Positions 45,773-53,511 of a DNA stretch of 64,000 nucleotides are shown here, piece after piece. The stretch is from Brevundimonas subvibrioides (lineage in GTDB: Bacteria > Pseudomonadota > Alphaproteobacteria > Caulobacterales > Caulobacteraceae), in assembly GCA_002280475.1 (NCBI GenBank), contig NCEB01000007.1:124001-188000 (forward strand), read 5' to 3'. The notes beneath the pieces are model-generated. The model made no database searches. It had not been told where the DNA came from and saw nothing but the letters and a program-made list of their open reading frames with translations. Position 1 is the stretch's first letter. Each line of letters opens with the position of its first letter. Made by a program: the position numbers and the translations under genes.

Positions 45773-47758
45773 TCAGGCGGCGGCGGTCGCGGGTGCCGTG
45801 TCCGCCTCGGTCGCGGCTTCGGCAAGGACATGGTTCAGCGCGCCCAGCAGGGTCGCCGGGGTCAGGGGCTTGGACACGAAGTAGTTCATGCCTGCCGCCA
45901 TGCAGGCGGCGATGTCTTCCGGAGCGGTGTCGGCGGTGACGGCGATCACCGGGACTCCGGCGTTCGGCCCACCCCCGGCGCGCAGGCGCCGTGTGGTCTC
46001 GCGTCCGTCCAGCTCAGGCATGCGCACGTCCATGAAGATCACGTCGAAGACGCCCGTCTCGCACTGGGCCAGAGCCGCGAGTCCATCGGCGGCCGAAGCG
46101 ATGTCGCAGCCCAGCGGCGCCAGGATCAGCTCGACCGCGCGGCGGTTGATGTCGTGATCGTCGACCACCAGGACGCGCAGGGGCCGGTCGTCGCCGTCCT
46201 CGTCGCCCACCGTCTCGACCTCCGCGATCGGCTCGGGCTCGGGCTCGGGCACCGCCACGACGACGGGCGTTGGAGGTGTCTCCGGGATCGCATCGACAGC
46301 CTTCTCGACGATGGCTTCTTCTCCGGCATCGATCTCGACCTTGGTGGTTCGCGCGGTCGGCTTGCGAGGGGTCAGGCTTCTGACGATGTCGCCGCGCGTG
46401 TCGTCGCCAAAAACACGAGGCGCGATCTTGTCGGTCTCGCCCTGCGGCAGGACCAGCGAGATGGTGAAGGAGGCCCCCTCGCCGGGCCGGCTGCGGGCCG
46501 TCAGGCGGCCGCCCATCAACTGGATCAGATCGCGACTGATCGACAGCCCCAGGCCGGTGCCGCCGTGCTGGGCGCTGACGCCCGCGGCGGTCTGATCGAA
46601 GGGGGTGAACAACCTTTCCAGCTGTTCGGGCGTCATCCCCGGGCCGGTGTCGGCGATCTCGATCAGGACGGCGTGCTCGGCCGGCTCCTCGGGCCATGCT
46701 GACAGACGCAGGGTCACAGAGCCCGTCGCGGTGAACTTCATGGCGTTGGAGACCAGATTGTTCAGCACCTGACGAAGCCGCATCGGGTCGCCCTTGACCG
46801 AGGCCGGCAAGGAGGCCGCCCCTTCGACCCGCAGCGACAGGCCCTTGGCGCGCGCCTCGCCCTGCCAGAACATCAGGGTCTGGGCGATCAGGCTGCGCAG
46901 GTTGAAGTCCACGCTCTCGACCGTCATGTGGCCGGACTCCAGCTTGGCGTGATCCAGCAGGTCGTCCAGCAGGGCCTTCATCATGATGCCGGCGTCGGTG
47001 ATCAGGGCGGCCTGGGCGCGCGCCGGACCGGTCCCGGCCCCGCGCTCCAGTTCGGCCGCGCCAGTCATGATGGCGCTGATGGGCGTCCTCAGGTCGTGAC
47101 CGATCGAGGCCAGGAAGACCTGTCTGCTGGCCATGATCCGCTCGGCCTCGGCGCGCTTGCGGTCCGCCTCGAGCCGGGCGGCCGTCTCGGCTTCGGCGGA
47201 CTTGTTCATGCGGTCCCAGGTGGAGAGGCAATAGACGCCGAAGACGCAGAACGCGACCGTCGCCGCCATCAGGAAGGCGTGGGACGCGCCGTAATAGCTC
47301 ATCCAGAACGGCACCGAGGCCATGTAAAGGAAGTGCGGCGTGATGGTCACCGCCAGCACGCGCCGCGACCGGGGCGAGTTGATGACGCCATAGATCGCGC
47401 CCGATGCGGCCAGAACAGCGGCGCAGACGCCCCCCATCGGTCCGCCCAGCCACCACAAGGGAATGGTCAGACTGCCGAAGGCGGCGGCGTTCAGAAACAG
47501 CATGAGATGGCCGAGCGCGTTCCGCCCCGCGCCCATCTGGTCGGTGCGTCCGCTGGTCACGGGGGCGAAAATCCACAGGTCCAGGGCCTGGACCAGGAAG
47601 TAGCCGACGCACCAAAGGGCCGAGATCTGCCACCCGAACACCGGCGTGAAGATCAGGGCCGTCGCCAGCCCCATCCCCAGTCGCTGGGTCAAGGCGCGAC
47701 GACGGGCCCGGATCGCCGGAGCCCAGTCCGGCGTCGTGTCCGTATAGGATTGCGACAT
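45773..47758 (-). CDS. Hybrid sensor histidine kinase/response regulator
   Basis: This 661-residue membrane protein has about six hydrophobic helices in residues 30-180 and a short coiled coil (187-212). The HisKA domain has the phospho-acceptor H221 (FLASIGHDLRTP). The ATPase domain has NLVSNAMKF (334-342), DTGPGM (370-375) and GGTGLGLSIS (399-408). An acidic/Pro linker (about 440-525) leads to a receiver domain with VVDDHD (531-536), acceptor D577 (FMDVRMPELDG) and a later SKPL lysine. No response-regulator gene adjoins. The signal sensed is unknown. The start at 47758 avoids a short Arg-rich extension. Confidence 0.92.
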   Translation of the reverse strand: MSQSYTDTTPDWAPAIRARRRALTQRLGMGLATALIFTPVFGWQISALWCVGYFLVQALDLWIFAPVTSGRTDQMGAGRNALGHLMLFLNAAAFGSLTIPLWWLGGPMGGVCAAVLAASGAIYGVINSPRSRRVLAVTITPHFLYMASVPFWMSYYGASHAFLMAATVAFCVFGVYCLSTWDRMNKSAEAETAARLEADRKRAEAERIMASRQVFLASIGHDLRTPISAIMTGAAELERGAGTGPARAQAALITDAGIMMKALLDDLLDHAKLESGHMTVESVDFNLRSLIAQTLMFWQGEARAKGLSLRVEGAASLPASVKGDPMRLRQVLNNLVSNAMKFTATGSVTLRLSAWPEEPAEHAVLIEIADTGPGMTPEQLERLFTPFDQTAAGVSAQHGGTGLGLSISRDLIQLMGGRLTARSRPGEGASFTISLVLPQGETDKIAPRVFGDDTRGDIVRSLTPRKPTARTTKVEIDAGEEAIVEKAVDAIPETPPTPVVVAVPEPEPEPIAEVETVGDEDGDDRPLRVLVVDDHDINRRAVELILAPLGCDIASAADGLAALAQCETGVFDVIFMDVRMPELDGRETTRRLRAGGGPNAGVPVIAVTADTAPEDIAACMAAGMNYFVSKPLTPATLLGALNHVLAEAATEADTAPATAAA

Positions 47759-47817
47759 GCCCGTCCTCGAAATGAGGCGGCGGCCGCCTCGCATCGCGGG
47801 ATGATGACCGGTTCGGC

Positions 47818-48849
47818 CTAACGCTCCGTCAACGTCCGGTTGGCGGCGGCCTCGGCCACGGAGGTGAAGCCGTCGGCGCGGAGCCGCGAGGCCAGGTCGC
47901 GCTTGATGCGTCCGATCAGTCCGACGCCGTCATAGATCAACGCCGAATAGACCTGGACGGCGCAAGCCCCGGCCCGAATGCGCCGATAGGCCTCCGCCCC
48001 GCTGTCGACCCCGCCGACCGCAATCAGAGGCAGGCGGCCAGCAGCGGCCTCGGCGGCGTGGATCAGGGCCTTATGTGCCTTTTCGCGCAGTGGCGCGCCG
48101 GAAAGGCCGCCCGCTTCGGCGCGGTCGGGCGAGGTCAGGCTCGGCGGCCGGTCCAGGGTCGTATTGGACACGATCAGGGCGTCGATCCGGTGCGCCAGGG
48201 CGGCCTCGACGATCATGGCGATCTCGGCGGGCGTCAGGTCAGGGGCGATCTTGAGGAAGACGGGCGCTGCGGTGGTCCGCGCCTCGGCCACCCGACCCAG
48301 CAGGTCGTCCAGCGCCTCGCGCCCCTGAAGCGCCCTGAGGCCCGGCGTATTGGGCGATGAGATGTTGACGGTGAAATAGTCCGACAGGCCCGCCAGCCTC
48401 CTCAGCCCGGCGACATAGTCGGCCGCCCGGTCCTCGGTATCCTTGTTGGCGCCGAGGTTGGCCCCGACCACGACGTCTGTGGGTCGATCCCGAAGGTGAC
48501 CGGCGAAGACCTCCAGCCCCGCGTTGTTGAAGCCCATGCGATTGATGATCGCCCTGTCCTGCGACAGGCGAAACAGTCGGGGCCTCGGATTGCCGGGCTG
48601 GGCGCGCGGCGTCACCGACCCGGCCTCCACAAAGCCGAAGCCCAGACGCGCCAGGCCTCCAAGAGCCTCCGCGTTCTTGTCCAGGCCGGCGGCCAGGCCG
48701 ATCGGGTTCGTCAGTCTCAGGCCCGCCACGCTGGTCGCCAGGATCGGGTCGTCCGGCGGCGAAGCAGGCAGGGGGGCGTGCTTCAGGGCTCCGATCGCAA
48801 GACCGTGGGCGGTTTCGGGGTCCAGGGTGCGGAGCAGAGCCGTCAGCAT
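47818..48849 (-). CDS. pyrD: Dihydroorotate dehydrogenase (quinone), class 2
   Basis: This 343-residue membrane-associated flavoprotein oxidises dihydroorotate to orotate, passing electrons to quinone (pyrimidine synthesis). NPIGLAAGLDKNAEAL (about 48-63), FVEAGSVTPRAQPGNPRPRLFRL and NRMGFNN are diagnostic. The catalytic Ser lies in FTVNISSPNTPGLR. LIAVGGVDSGAEAYRRIRAGA binds the FMN phosphate. The start at 48849 overlaps the end of the DUF952 gene by 7 bp, indicating coupled expression in a leftward operon sixA-DUF952-pyrD. Confidence 0.95.
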   Translation of the reverse strand: MLTALLRTLDPETAHGLAIGALKHAPLPASPPDDPILATSVAGLRLTNPIGLAAGLDKNAEALGGLARLGFGFVEAGSVTPRAQPGNPRPRLFRLSQDRAIINRMGFNNAGLEVFAGHLRDRPTDVVVGANLGANKDTEDRAADYVAGLRRLAGLSDYFTVNISSPNTPGLRALQGREALDDLLGRVAEARTTAAPVFLKIAPDLTPAEIAMIVEAALAHRIDALIVSNTTLDRPPSLTSPDRAEAGGLSGAPLREKAHKALIHAAEAAAGRLPLIAVGGVDSGAEAYRRIRAGACAVQVYSALIYDGVGLIGRIKRDLASRLRADGFTSVAEAAANRTLTER

Positions 48850-49154
48850 GCGAACGGCGCCGCCTCGATCACCGCCGTGGTCGGCATCGGGCCATAGATG
48901 TGCGGGAAGAGCGCCCCGCCGCGCGACGGCTCCCAGACGACAGCATCGCCCAAGGCTTCCAGATCGACGGTCAGGCGCATGAGGTCCGTTCGACCGGCGA
49001 AATGCTTTCTCGCCGTCTCGGCCAGCTGCGCGGCGGTCGACAGGTGGATGTAGCCGTCCGCCCGGTCGACCTCGGAGCCCAGGAAGACGCCCTCGGCCAG
49101 GGCGCGTCGCCATTCGGCGGCGTCCAGCAGCTTGTAGACGTAGCGATCCGCCAT
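48843..49154 (-). CDS. DUF952 domain protein
   Basis: This 103-residue protein has the DUF952 pattern: YVYKLLDAAEWRRALAEGVFLGSEVDRADGYIHLSTAAQLAETARKHFAGR, with the GYIHLST core, and a C-terminal FPHIYGPMP. The family resembles glutathione-transferase-like or ADP-ribosyl-related folds in some predictions, but its function is unknown. It overlaps sixA by 1 bp and pyrD by 7 bp, so the three are probably co-translated. The arrangement DUF952-pyrD is recurrent in alphaproteobacteria. Confidence 0.85.
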   Translation of the reverse strand: MADRYVYKLLDAAEWRRALAEGVFLGSEVDRADGYIHLSTAAQLAETARKHFAGRTDLMRLTVDLEALGDAVVWEPSRGGALFPHIYGPMPTTAVIEAAPFAC

Positions 49155-49666
49155 CAGTCGTCCGCCCCGCCGCCGAAGGCCTTGGGCGTCAGGAAGCCGT
49201 CATAGGCGCAGCGGCCCGCCACATCGACCTCGAACGCCGCAGCCGCCCCGGTCGGAAAGCCCCCGGCCAAACGATCCAGGATGGCCGGCGAGGCCGCGCT
49301 CTCGGTCAGATACTCCAGCGCCAGGGTATGGACCCCCGGGTTGTGGGCCATGACGAGCAGGCATCCGGCCTGGTCCTCGGCGTCCTCGACCAGACGCCGG
49401 ATCGTGTCGGGCGAGGCATCGTAAAGGCGCGGTTCGATCCGGACCTCCACATCGCCGAGGGCTTCCTGCACCGCGTCCCAGCTCTGGCGCGTCCGAAGCG
49501 CGGGGCTGACCAGCGCCAGGTCGGGGCGGAGCTTTTTCTCGGCCAGCACCCGTCCCATGAGGGCGGCGTCGGCGGTCCCGCGCGCGGTCAGGGCGCGGTC
49601 GCGGTCGAGGCCGGAGACGGCGGCGCGCTCGGTCTTGGCGTGGCGCATCAGGATCAGGCGGTGCAT
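49154..49666 (-). CDS. sixA: SixA-type histidine phosphatase
   Basis: This 170-residue histidine-phosphatase-superfamily protein has the phosphohistidine loop LMRHAKTE (7-14). Two arginines lie downstream in SPALRTRQSW, and the second catalytic His is in VMAHNPGVH. E. coli SixA dephosphorylates phosphohistidine on the nitrogen-PTS protein NPr and other His-phosphorylated proteins. That target is plausible here because a ptsN gene is in the same window, but it is not shown. It is first in the sixA-DUF952-pyrD run. Confidence 0.87.
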   Translation of the reverse strand: MHRLILMRHAKTERAAVSGLDRDRALTARGTADAALMGRVLAEKKLRPDLALVSPALRTRQSWDAVQEALGDVEVRIEPRLYDASPDTIRRLVEDAEDQAGCLLVMAHNPGVHTLALEYLTESAASPAILDRLAGGFPTGAAAAFEVDVAGRCAYDGFLTPKAFGGGADD

Positions 49667-49675
49667 GGCCCGCCG

Positions 49676-50443
49676 TTACAGGGGTTCGCGGCGCGCTTCC
49701 ACCCCGTCGCCTGTCCGTGGCGTCCGGGTCGCCGGCTGGGGCCGCAGGGCCCCGGCCTCCACCCGAACGCGCGCGCCATGGCCCGAGGGGCGAATGCGCG
49801 CATAGGCCTGACGCGTGGCCTCCAGCAGGATCACGCCCGCGAAGCCTGGCGCGATCCGTCGCCCGACCTGTTCGAACCCGTCGGCCATGCCCATCAGCGG
49901 GGTCCACGGCGGGACATAGAGAGTCTGGGACCAGGCGGTCGGCTCCAGGCCCGCCGCCCGCACCAGTCGCTCCAGCTGGCCTCGGGTGAACGGTCGCCCG
50001 TGCCCGAACGGCGTCCCCTCCGCCCGCGCCCACATGCCGCCGCGCGCCGCCGCAGCCAGGATGATCCGCCCTGCCGGTGCCAGGGCCCGAACGGCCTCGG
50101 TCAGCAGCAGCGTCGGATCGTCTGCCTCTTCCAGTGCGTGGACCAGCAGGACGCGGTCGAACGACCCGGCCGCGAACGGCAGCCGTTTGTCGTCGACCAG
50201 CAGGGTGCGGTTCCGACCCGCCGACGGCCACAGCTCGACGCCCTGACCCGCAGGCATGGCGGCGATGACGCGTCGCGCGCCGACGAAGGCGTCCAGCCAG
50301 GGCGTCGCATAGCCGACGCCCAGGACGTCGCAGCCCTCGGCCTCGCCCCAGGCGTCCTCCAGCCGCTTGGCCAGCAGCCGGCGGACCAGGATGCCGCGGG
50401 GCTCGCCGTAGAAGGCGCGAAGATCTTCGATGGCGCGGCGCAT
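49676..50443 (-). CDS. Class I SAM-dependent methyltransferase
   Basis: This 255-residue methyltransferase has a rather degenerate SAM loop (DVLGVGYATPWLDAF, about 39-53), an acidic strand end, and LPFAAGSFDRVLLVHALEEADDP (about 98-120), typical of Methyltransf_11 proteins. The C terminus is Arg/Pro-rich and perhaps disordered. It is divergent from gloB by 47 bp; this pairing is common in alphaproteobacteria, though no shared pathway is known. Substrate cannot be assigned. Confidence 0.83.
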   Translation of the reverse strand: MRRAIEDLRAFYGEPRGILVRRLLAKRLEDAWGEAEGCDVLGVGYATPWLDAFVGARRVIAAMPAGQGVELWPSAGRNRTLLVDDKRLPFAAGSFDRVLLVHALEEADDPTLLLTEAVRALAPAGRIILAAAARGGMWARAEGTPFGHGRPFTRGQLERLVRAAGLEPTAWSQTLYVPPWTPLMGMADGFEQVGRRIAPGFAGVILLEATRQAYARIRPSGHGARVRVEAGALRPQPATRTPRTGDGVEARREPL

Positions 50444-50490
50444 GGTCCTGACTATATGGCGGAGACGCCCGCTTCACCAAGGATGACGCC

Positions 50491-51219
50491 ATGCCCCTGA
50501 CCGTTCACCTGTTCCCGGCCCGCGAGGACAACTACGCCTTCCTGGCCCGGGACGAGGCCACCGGTACTGTGGCCGCGATCGACACGCCGGATGCCCAGGT
50601 GATCCTGGATGCGATCCAGCGACTGGGCTGGGGCAGGCTGGACCGGATCATCAACACCCACTGGCACCCCGACCACACCGAGGGCAACGAACGGCTGAAG
50701 GCCGAGACAGGCTGCGACATCTGGGGGCCTGAGGAGGTGAAGAAGGTCGCGCTTCTGGATCATGTGGTCGAAGAGGGCGATGTGGTCCGTATCGGCGACA
50801 CGACCCTGCACGTCACCGCCACGCCCGGTCACACCCTGGGCCACGTCGTCTTCCGCTCGGTGGAGGACCAGATCGCCTTCACAGGCGACACCCTGTTCAC
50901 CCTGGGCTGCGGTCGCCTGTTCGAGGGCACGCCCGAGCAGATGTGGGACAGTTTGCAGCGCATCGCCGCCTGGCCCGACGAGACGGTGCTGTACGGCGCG
51001 CACGAATACACCGCCTCCAACGCCCGCTTCATGGTGACCGTCGATGACCGACCGGAGGCCCGCGCCCACGCCGAGGGCATTTTCACCAGGCGCGCCCTGG
51101 GCGAGGCCACGGTGCCGACGACGCTGGGGGTCGAGCGGCGGTTCAACCCCTATCTGACCGCGCGCGACGGGGCCGAGTTCGCCGCGAGGCGCGCCGCCAA
51201 GGACGGGTTCAAGGGCTGA
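50491..51219 (+). CDS. gloB: Hydroxyacylglutathione hydrolase (glyoxalase II)
   Basis: This 242-residue metallo-beta-lactamase-fold enzyme hydrolyses S-lactoylglutathione to lactate and glutathione, finishing methylglyoxal removal. The metal motif THWHPDHTEGN (about 57-67), GHTLGHVVF, and the GDTLFTLGCGRLFEGTPEQMW segment with its Asp are complete. The C-terminal HEYTASNARF and final RAAKDGFKG are typical of GloB. The length is slightly short of, but within, the family range. Confidence 0.94.
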   Translation: MPLTVHLFPAREDNYAFLARDEATGTVAAIDTPDAQVILDAIQRLGWGRLDRIINTHWHPDHTEGNERLKAETGCDIWGPEEVKKVALLDHVVEEGDVVRIGDTTLHVTATPGHTLGHVVFRSVEDQIAFTGDTLFTLGCGRLFEGTPEQMWDSLQRIAAWPDETVLYGAHEYTASNARFMVTVDDRPEARAHAEGIFTRRALGEATVPTTLGVERRFNPYLTARDGAEFAARRAAKDGFKG

Positions 51220-51231
51220 AGGGTCCGCTCG

Positions 51232-51260
51232 CTTGTCGGGCGGCTCAGGGGCCCCCATAT
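51232..51260 (+). promoter_or_regulatory. Probable sigma-32 heat-shock promoter
   Basis: CTTGTC (51232-51237) and CCCCATAT (51253-51260) with a 15-bp spacer fit the sigma-32 consensus (CTTGAA, CCCCATNT). The site lies about 70 bp upstream of the small heat-shock gene. The -10 match is complete; the -35 match covers the core CTTG. Confidence 0.6.
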
Positions 51261-51331
51261 CCAGCCCGAGATCAAGGGTCCGCCACTTCCGGGGGCTCCT
51301 GGTCGATGTCGCTTCGATCAAGGACTGACTC

Positions 51332-51745
51332 ATGACCGGACGCCCTGTGCTGTTCGACAGCCCCTTTCTGTTGGGCTTCGACCAGACCCGAGCCCTGATC
51401 GACCGCGCCGCCAAGGCCGCGGTCGAGAGCTATCCGCCCTACAATGTCGAGCAGACCGGCGCGCATGCCGTGCGCATCTCGCTGGCGGTGGCGGGCTTCA
51501 CGCCGGACGATCTGGCCATCACTCTTGAGGGCCGCCAACTGACCATCGCCGGCAAGCGTGAGGGGGTGCCCGAGCAGTCCTTTCTGCATCGGGGAATCGC
51601 GGCGCGCGGGTTCGTTCGCAGTTTCGTCCTGGCGGATGGGCTGGAAGTTGAGGGTGCGACCCTGGAGCACGGCCTGCTCCACGTCGATCTGAAGCGACCC
51701 GAAGAAGCCGCCACGGTGCGGCGCATCCCCATCAGCCTCGGCTGA
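51332..51745 (+). CDS. Hsp20-family small heat-shock protein
   Basis: This 137-residue IbpA-like chaperone holds unfolding proteins for refolding by DnaK/ClpB. The alpha-crystallin domain spans about 33-125: YNVEQTGAHAVRISLAVAGFTPDDLAITLEGRQLTIAGKR, then the FVLADGLEVEGATLEHGLLHVDLKRPEE consensus. The C-terminal I-P-I anchor (RIPIS) is present. AAGGA precedes the ATG. A sigma-32-like promoter lies upstream. The DUF1150 gene follows in the same direction. Confidence 0.93.
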   Translation: MTGRPVLFDSPFLLGFDQTRALIDRAAKAAVESYPPYNVEQTGAHAVRISLAVAGFTPDDLAITLEGRQLTIAGKREGVPEQSFLHRGIAARGFVRSFVLADGLEVEGATLEHGLLHVDLKRPEEAATVRRIPISLG

Positions 51746-51830
51746 TTTTCACGTTCCAAGGCGACGCTTCGACGCGCCGGCGAACCCGCCGGGCGCTCGG
51801 GCGTTCCCGATTTCGAAGGAGGCGGTCCTG

Positions 51831-52085
51831 ATGACGCCCACGATGACGAAAGAAGACTTCCAGGGATTGGGCGCGCCCGACCTGGTCTATGTGCGCGAGA
51901 TCAGCGCCGCCGATGTGCTGGCCGACACGCCCCTGGCGGACGCCAAGGGTCTGATGATCGACCCCGAGCAGACCCTGTATGCGGTGCATAGTGCCGACGG
52001 TGAGCGTCTGGCGGTCATGCTGGATCGCGAGACGGCCTTCGCGGCCGCGGTCGCGCACGAACTGGCCCCCGTCTCCGTCCACTAG
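51831..52085 (+). CDS. DUF1150 family protein
   Basis: This 84-residue protein belongs to DUF1150, which regularly follows hsp20 genes in alphaproteobacteria. GAPDLVYVREISAADVLAD (about 13-31) and QTLYAVHSADGERLAVMLDRETAFAAA (about 47-73) are the family blocks. Its function is unknown. AAGGAGG sits 8 bp before the first ATG, supporting 51831; a second ATG is four codons in. Probable heat-shock co-regulation is inferred from position. Confidence 0.88.
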   Translation: MTPTMTKEDFQGLGAPDLVYVREISAADVLADTPLADAKGLMIDPEQTLYAVHSADGERLAVMLDRETAFAAAVAHELAPVSVH

Positions 52086-52106
52086 GGGCGGGGCTTTCGT
52101 CGAAAG

Positions 52107-52571
52107 TCAGGCGGCGGTCGCGGTATCGTCGCGAACGAACAGGGCGTGAATCGCGTCCACGGTTCGGGCCTGACGCAGTTGCTCGCGCATTTCCGAGGAT
52201 CTCAACGCGCGCGAGACGGCGGCCAGCGCCCGCAAATGCTCGGCGCCGTCTCGCGGCGGGGCGAAAAGGGCGAACATCAGATCGACGGGCCGGTCGTCCA
52301 CGGCGTCATAGGCCACGGGTGTGTCGAGGCGCACGAAAACGGCGCGGACCCGATCGATACCCTCCAGTCGCGCGTGCGGCACGGCGACGCCGGAGCCCAG
52401 ACCCGTGGACCCCAGGGTTTCGCGCTCGAGAAGGGCGTCGAACACCCGCGCTTCTTCCAGATCCAGGGCCTGGGCGGCCACGGAGGCGACGCTGTGCAGA
52501 GCCTGCCGCTTGGAAGACGCGCCGCTCTTCAGGACCACTCCGTCCCGGACCAGCAGTTCACCGATATCCAT
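52107..52571 (-). CDS. ptsN: Nitrogen-PTS IIA component
   Basis: This 154-residue EIIA-Ntr receives phosphate from NPr and regulates potassium uptake, stringent response and sigma-54-linked functions. The phospho-acceptor H66 is in GVAVPHARLEGIDR. The RETLGSTGLGSG lead and FALFAPPRDGAEHLRALAAVSRAL follow the family pattern. It is the last gene of the leftward rnd-lpt-rpoN-hpf-ptsN cluster, in which this order is conserved among proteobacteria. About 100 bp with a GGGCGCGG dyad separate it from hpf. Confidence 0.92.
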   Translation of the reverse strand: MDIGELLVRDGVVLKSGASSKRQALHSVASVAAQALDLEEARVFDALLERETLGSTGLGSGVAVPHARLEGIDRVRAVFVRLDTPVAYDAVDDRPVDLMFALFAPPRDGAEHLRALAAVSRALRSSEMREQLRQARTVDAIHALFVRDDTATAA

Positions 52572-52670
52572 GATCGTCTCGACTCACACTCATACGAGGT
52601 TCAGCGGGCCCTTGAGGGGGGAGGCGATGGGCGCGGGCGGTCTAGCCCGATCCGCGCCCGTTTGAAAGGC

Positions 52671-53330
52671 TTATGCGCCAGAACCGTTTACAGAACCGTG
52701 TCCGTTCAACGACACGGTGCGTTCAGGGTCTATCCACCCCACATTGCCGTCCGGCCGACGATAGACCACCGACAGACCTCCGTGGGCGGCGTTCCGGAAC
52801 ATCAGGACAGGATAGCCGGTCATGTCGAGCTCCAGAACCGCGCGTCCGACCGTGATGGTACGGATTTCGGACTGGGTCTCGGCGATGACCATGCCCACCG
52901 GGGGAGGCCCGTCTTCGCCCGTGTCTCCGAACACGTCGTCCTCGACAGTATCCGGGTCGCGGAGGACGATGGATCGCGCAACGTCGCGCGCGGCGTTCTC
53001 GGTCTTCTCGGGGGACAGCCCCCTGGGGCCGATGTGGTGGTCCTTGAGCCGTCGCTTGTAGCGACGCACCCGCTTTTCGAGCTTCTCGAGACTGTCGGAA
53101 AAGGCGGCGTGGGCGTCACCGCCGTGGCCTGTGGTCACAAGGGCCTGGCCCGAAGCGAGGCGGACCCAGCAGTCCACCTTGAAGCCATGACCATCCTTGG
53201 AGACCACGACCTCGGCGTCCTGGCCGCCGCGTTCGAAGTATTTTCCGACTCCCTCTTCGAGTTCCTGGGAGATGCGCGAGCCTAACGCTTCGCCGACATC
53301 CACGTGCTTGCCGCTGACTTGGACTTGCAT
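52671..53330 (-). CDS. hpf: Ribosome hibernation promoting factor, long form
   Basis: This 219-residue long HPF inactivates ribosomes in stationary phase by dimerising 70S into 100S particles. The N-terminal S30AE domain (1-100) starts MQVQVSGKHVDVGEALGSRISQ. The C-terminal dimerisation domain (about 155-205) has EIRTITVGRAVLELDMTGYPVLMFRNAAHGGLSVVYRRPDGNVGWIDP. The ATG at 53330 gives the standard start. Two hairpin repeats lie between it and the upstream rpoN, so its expression may depend on readthrough or its own promoter. Confidence 0.93.
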   Translation of the reverse strand: MQVQVSGKHVDVGEALGSRISQELEEGVGKYFERGGQDAEVVVSKDGHGFKVDCWVRLASGQALVTTGHGGDAHAAFSDSLEKLEKRVRRYKRRLKDHHIGPRGLSPEKTENAARDVARSIVLRDPDTVEDDVFGDTGEDGPPPVGMVIAETQSEIRTITVGRAVLELDMTGYPVLMFRNAAHGGLSVVYRRPDGNVGWIDPERTVSLNGHGSVNGSGA

Positions 53331-53421
53331 AGGAAGCAGAACGCGACCGCCCGACAAAAGTGTCAATCGGGAACGCCGATTTCACAGTCACGCTTTTGCG
53401 ATCAGCCGCGATCTTAGGCCT

Positions 53422-53461
53422 GCGCTCAAGCAGCGAGCGACCGCGTCGCGAGCGTTAGCGC
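53422..53461 (+). repeat. Covarying hairpin element, copy a
   Basis: This 40-bp unit has outer stem GCGCT/AGCGC, constant CAAGCAGCGA, inner stem GCGAC-CGC-GTCGC and constant GAGCGTT. It sits between rpoN and hpf, 9 bp from copy b. Confidence 0.88.
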
Positions 53462-53470
53462 GCGAAACCT

Positions 53471-53510
53471 GCGCTCAAGCAGCGAGCCGCCGTGCGGCGA
53501 GCGTTAGCGC
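53471..53510 (+). repeat. Covarying hairpin element, copy b
   Basis: This has the same architecture as copy a, but the inner stem is GCCGC-CGT-GCGGC: both sides of the stem changed together while the constant segments did not. It ends 1 bp from the rpoN stop codon. Confidence 0.88.
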
Positions 53511-53511
53511 G

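Noticed and set aside
52572..52670. GGGCGCGG/CCGCGCCC dyad considered as a terminator between hpf and ptsN
   Set aside because: There is no T-run on the minus strand and the loop is 15 bases. It may be a weak structure only.
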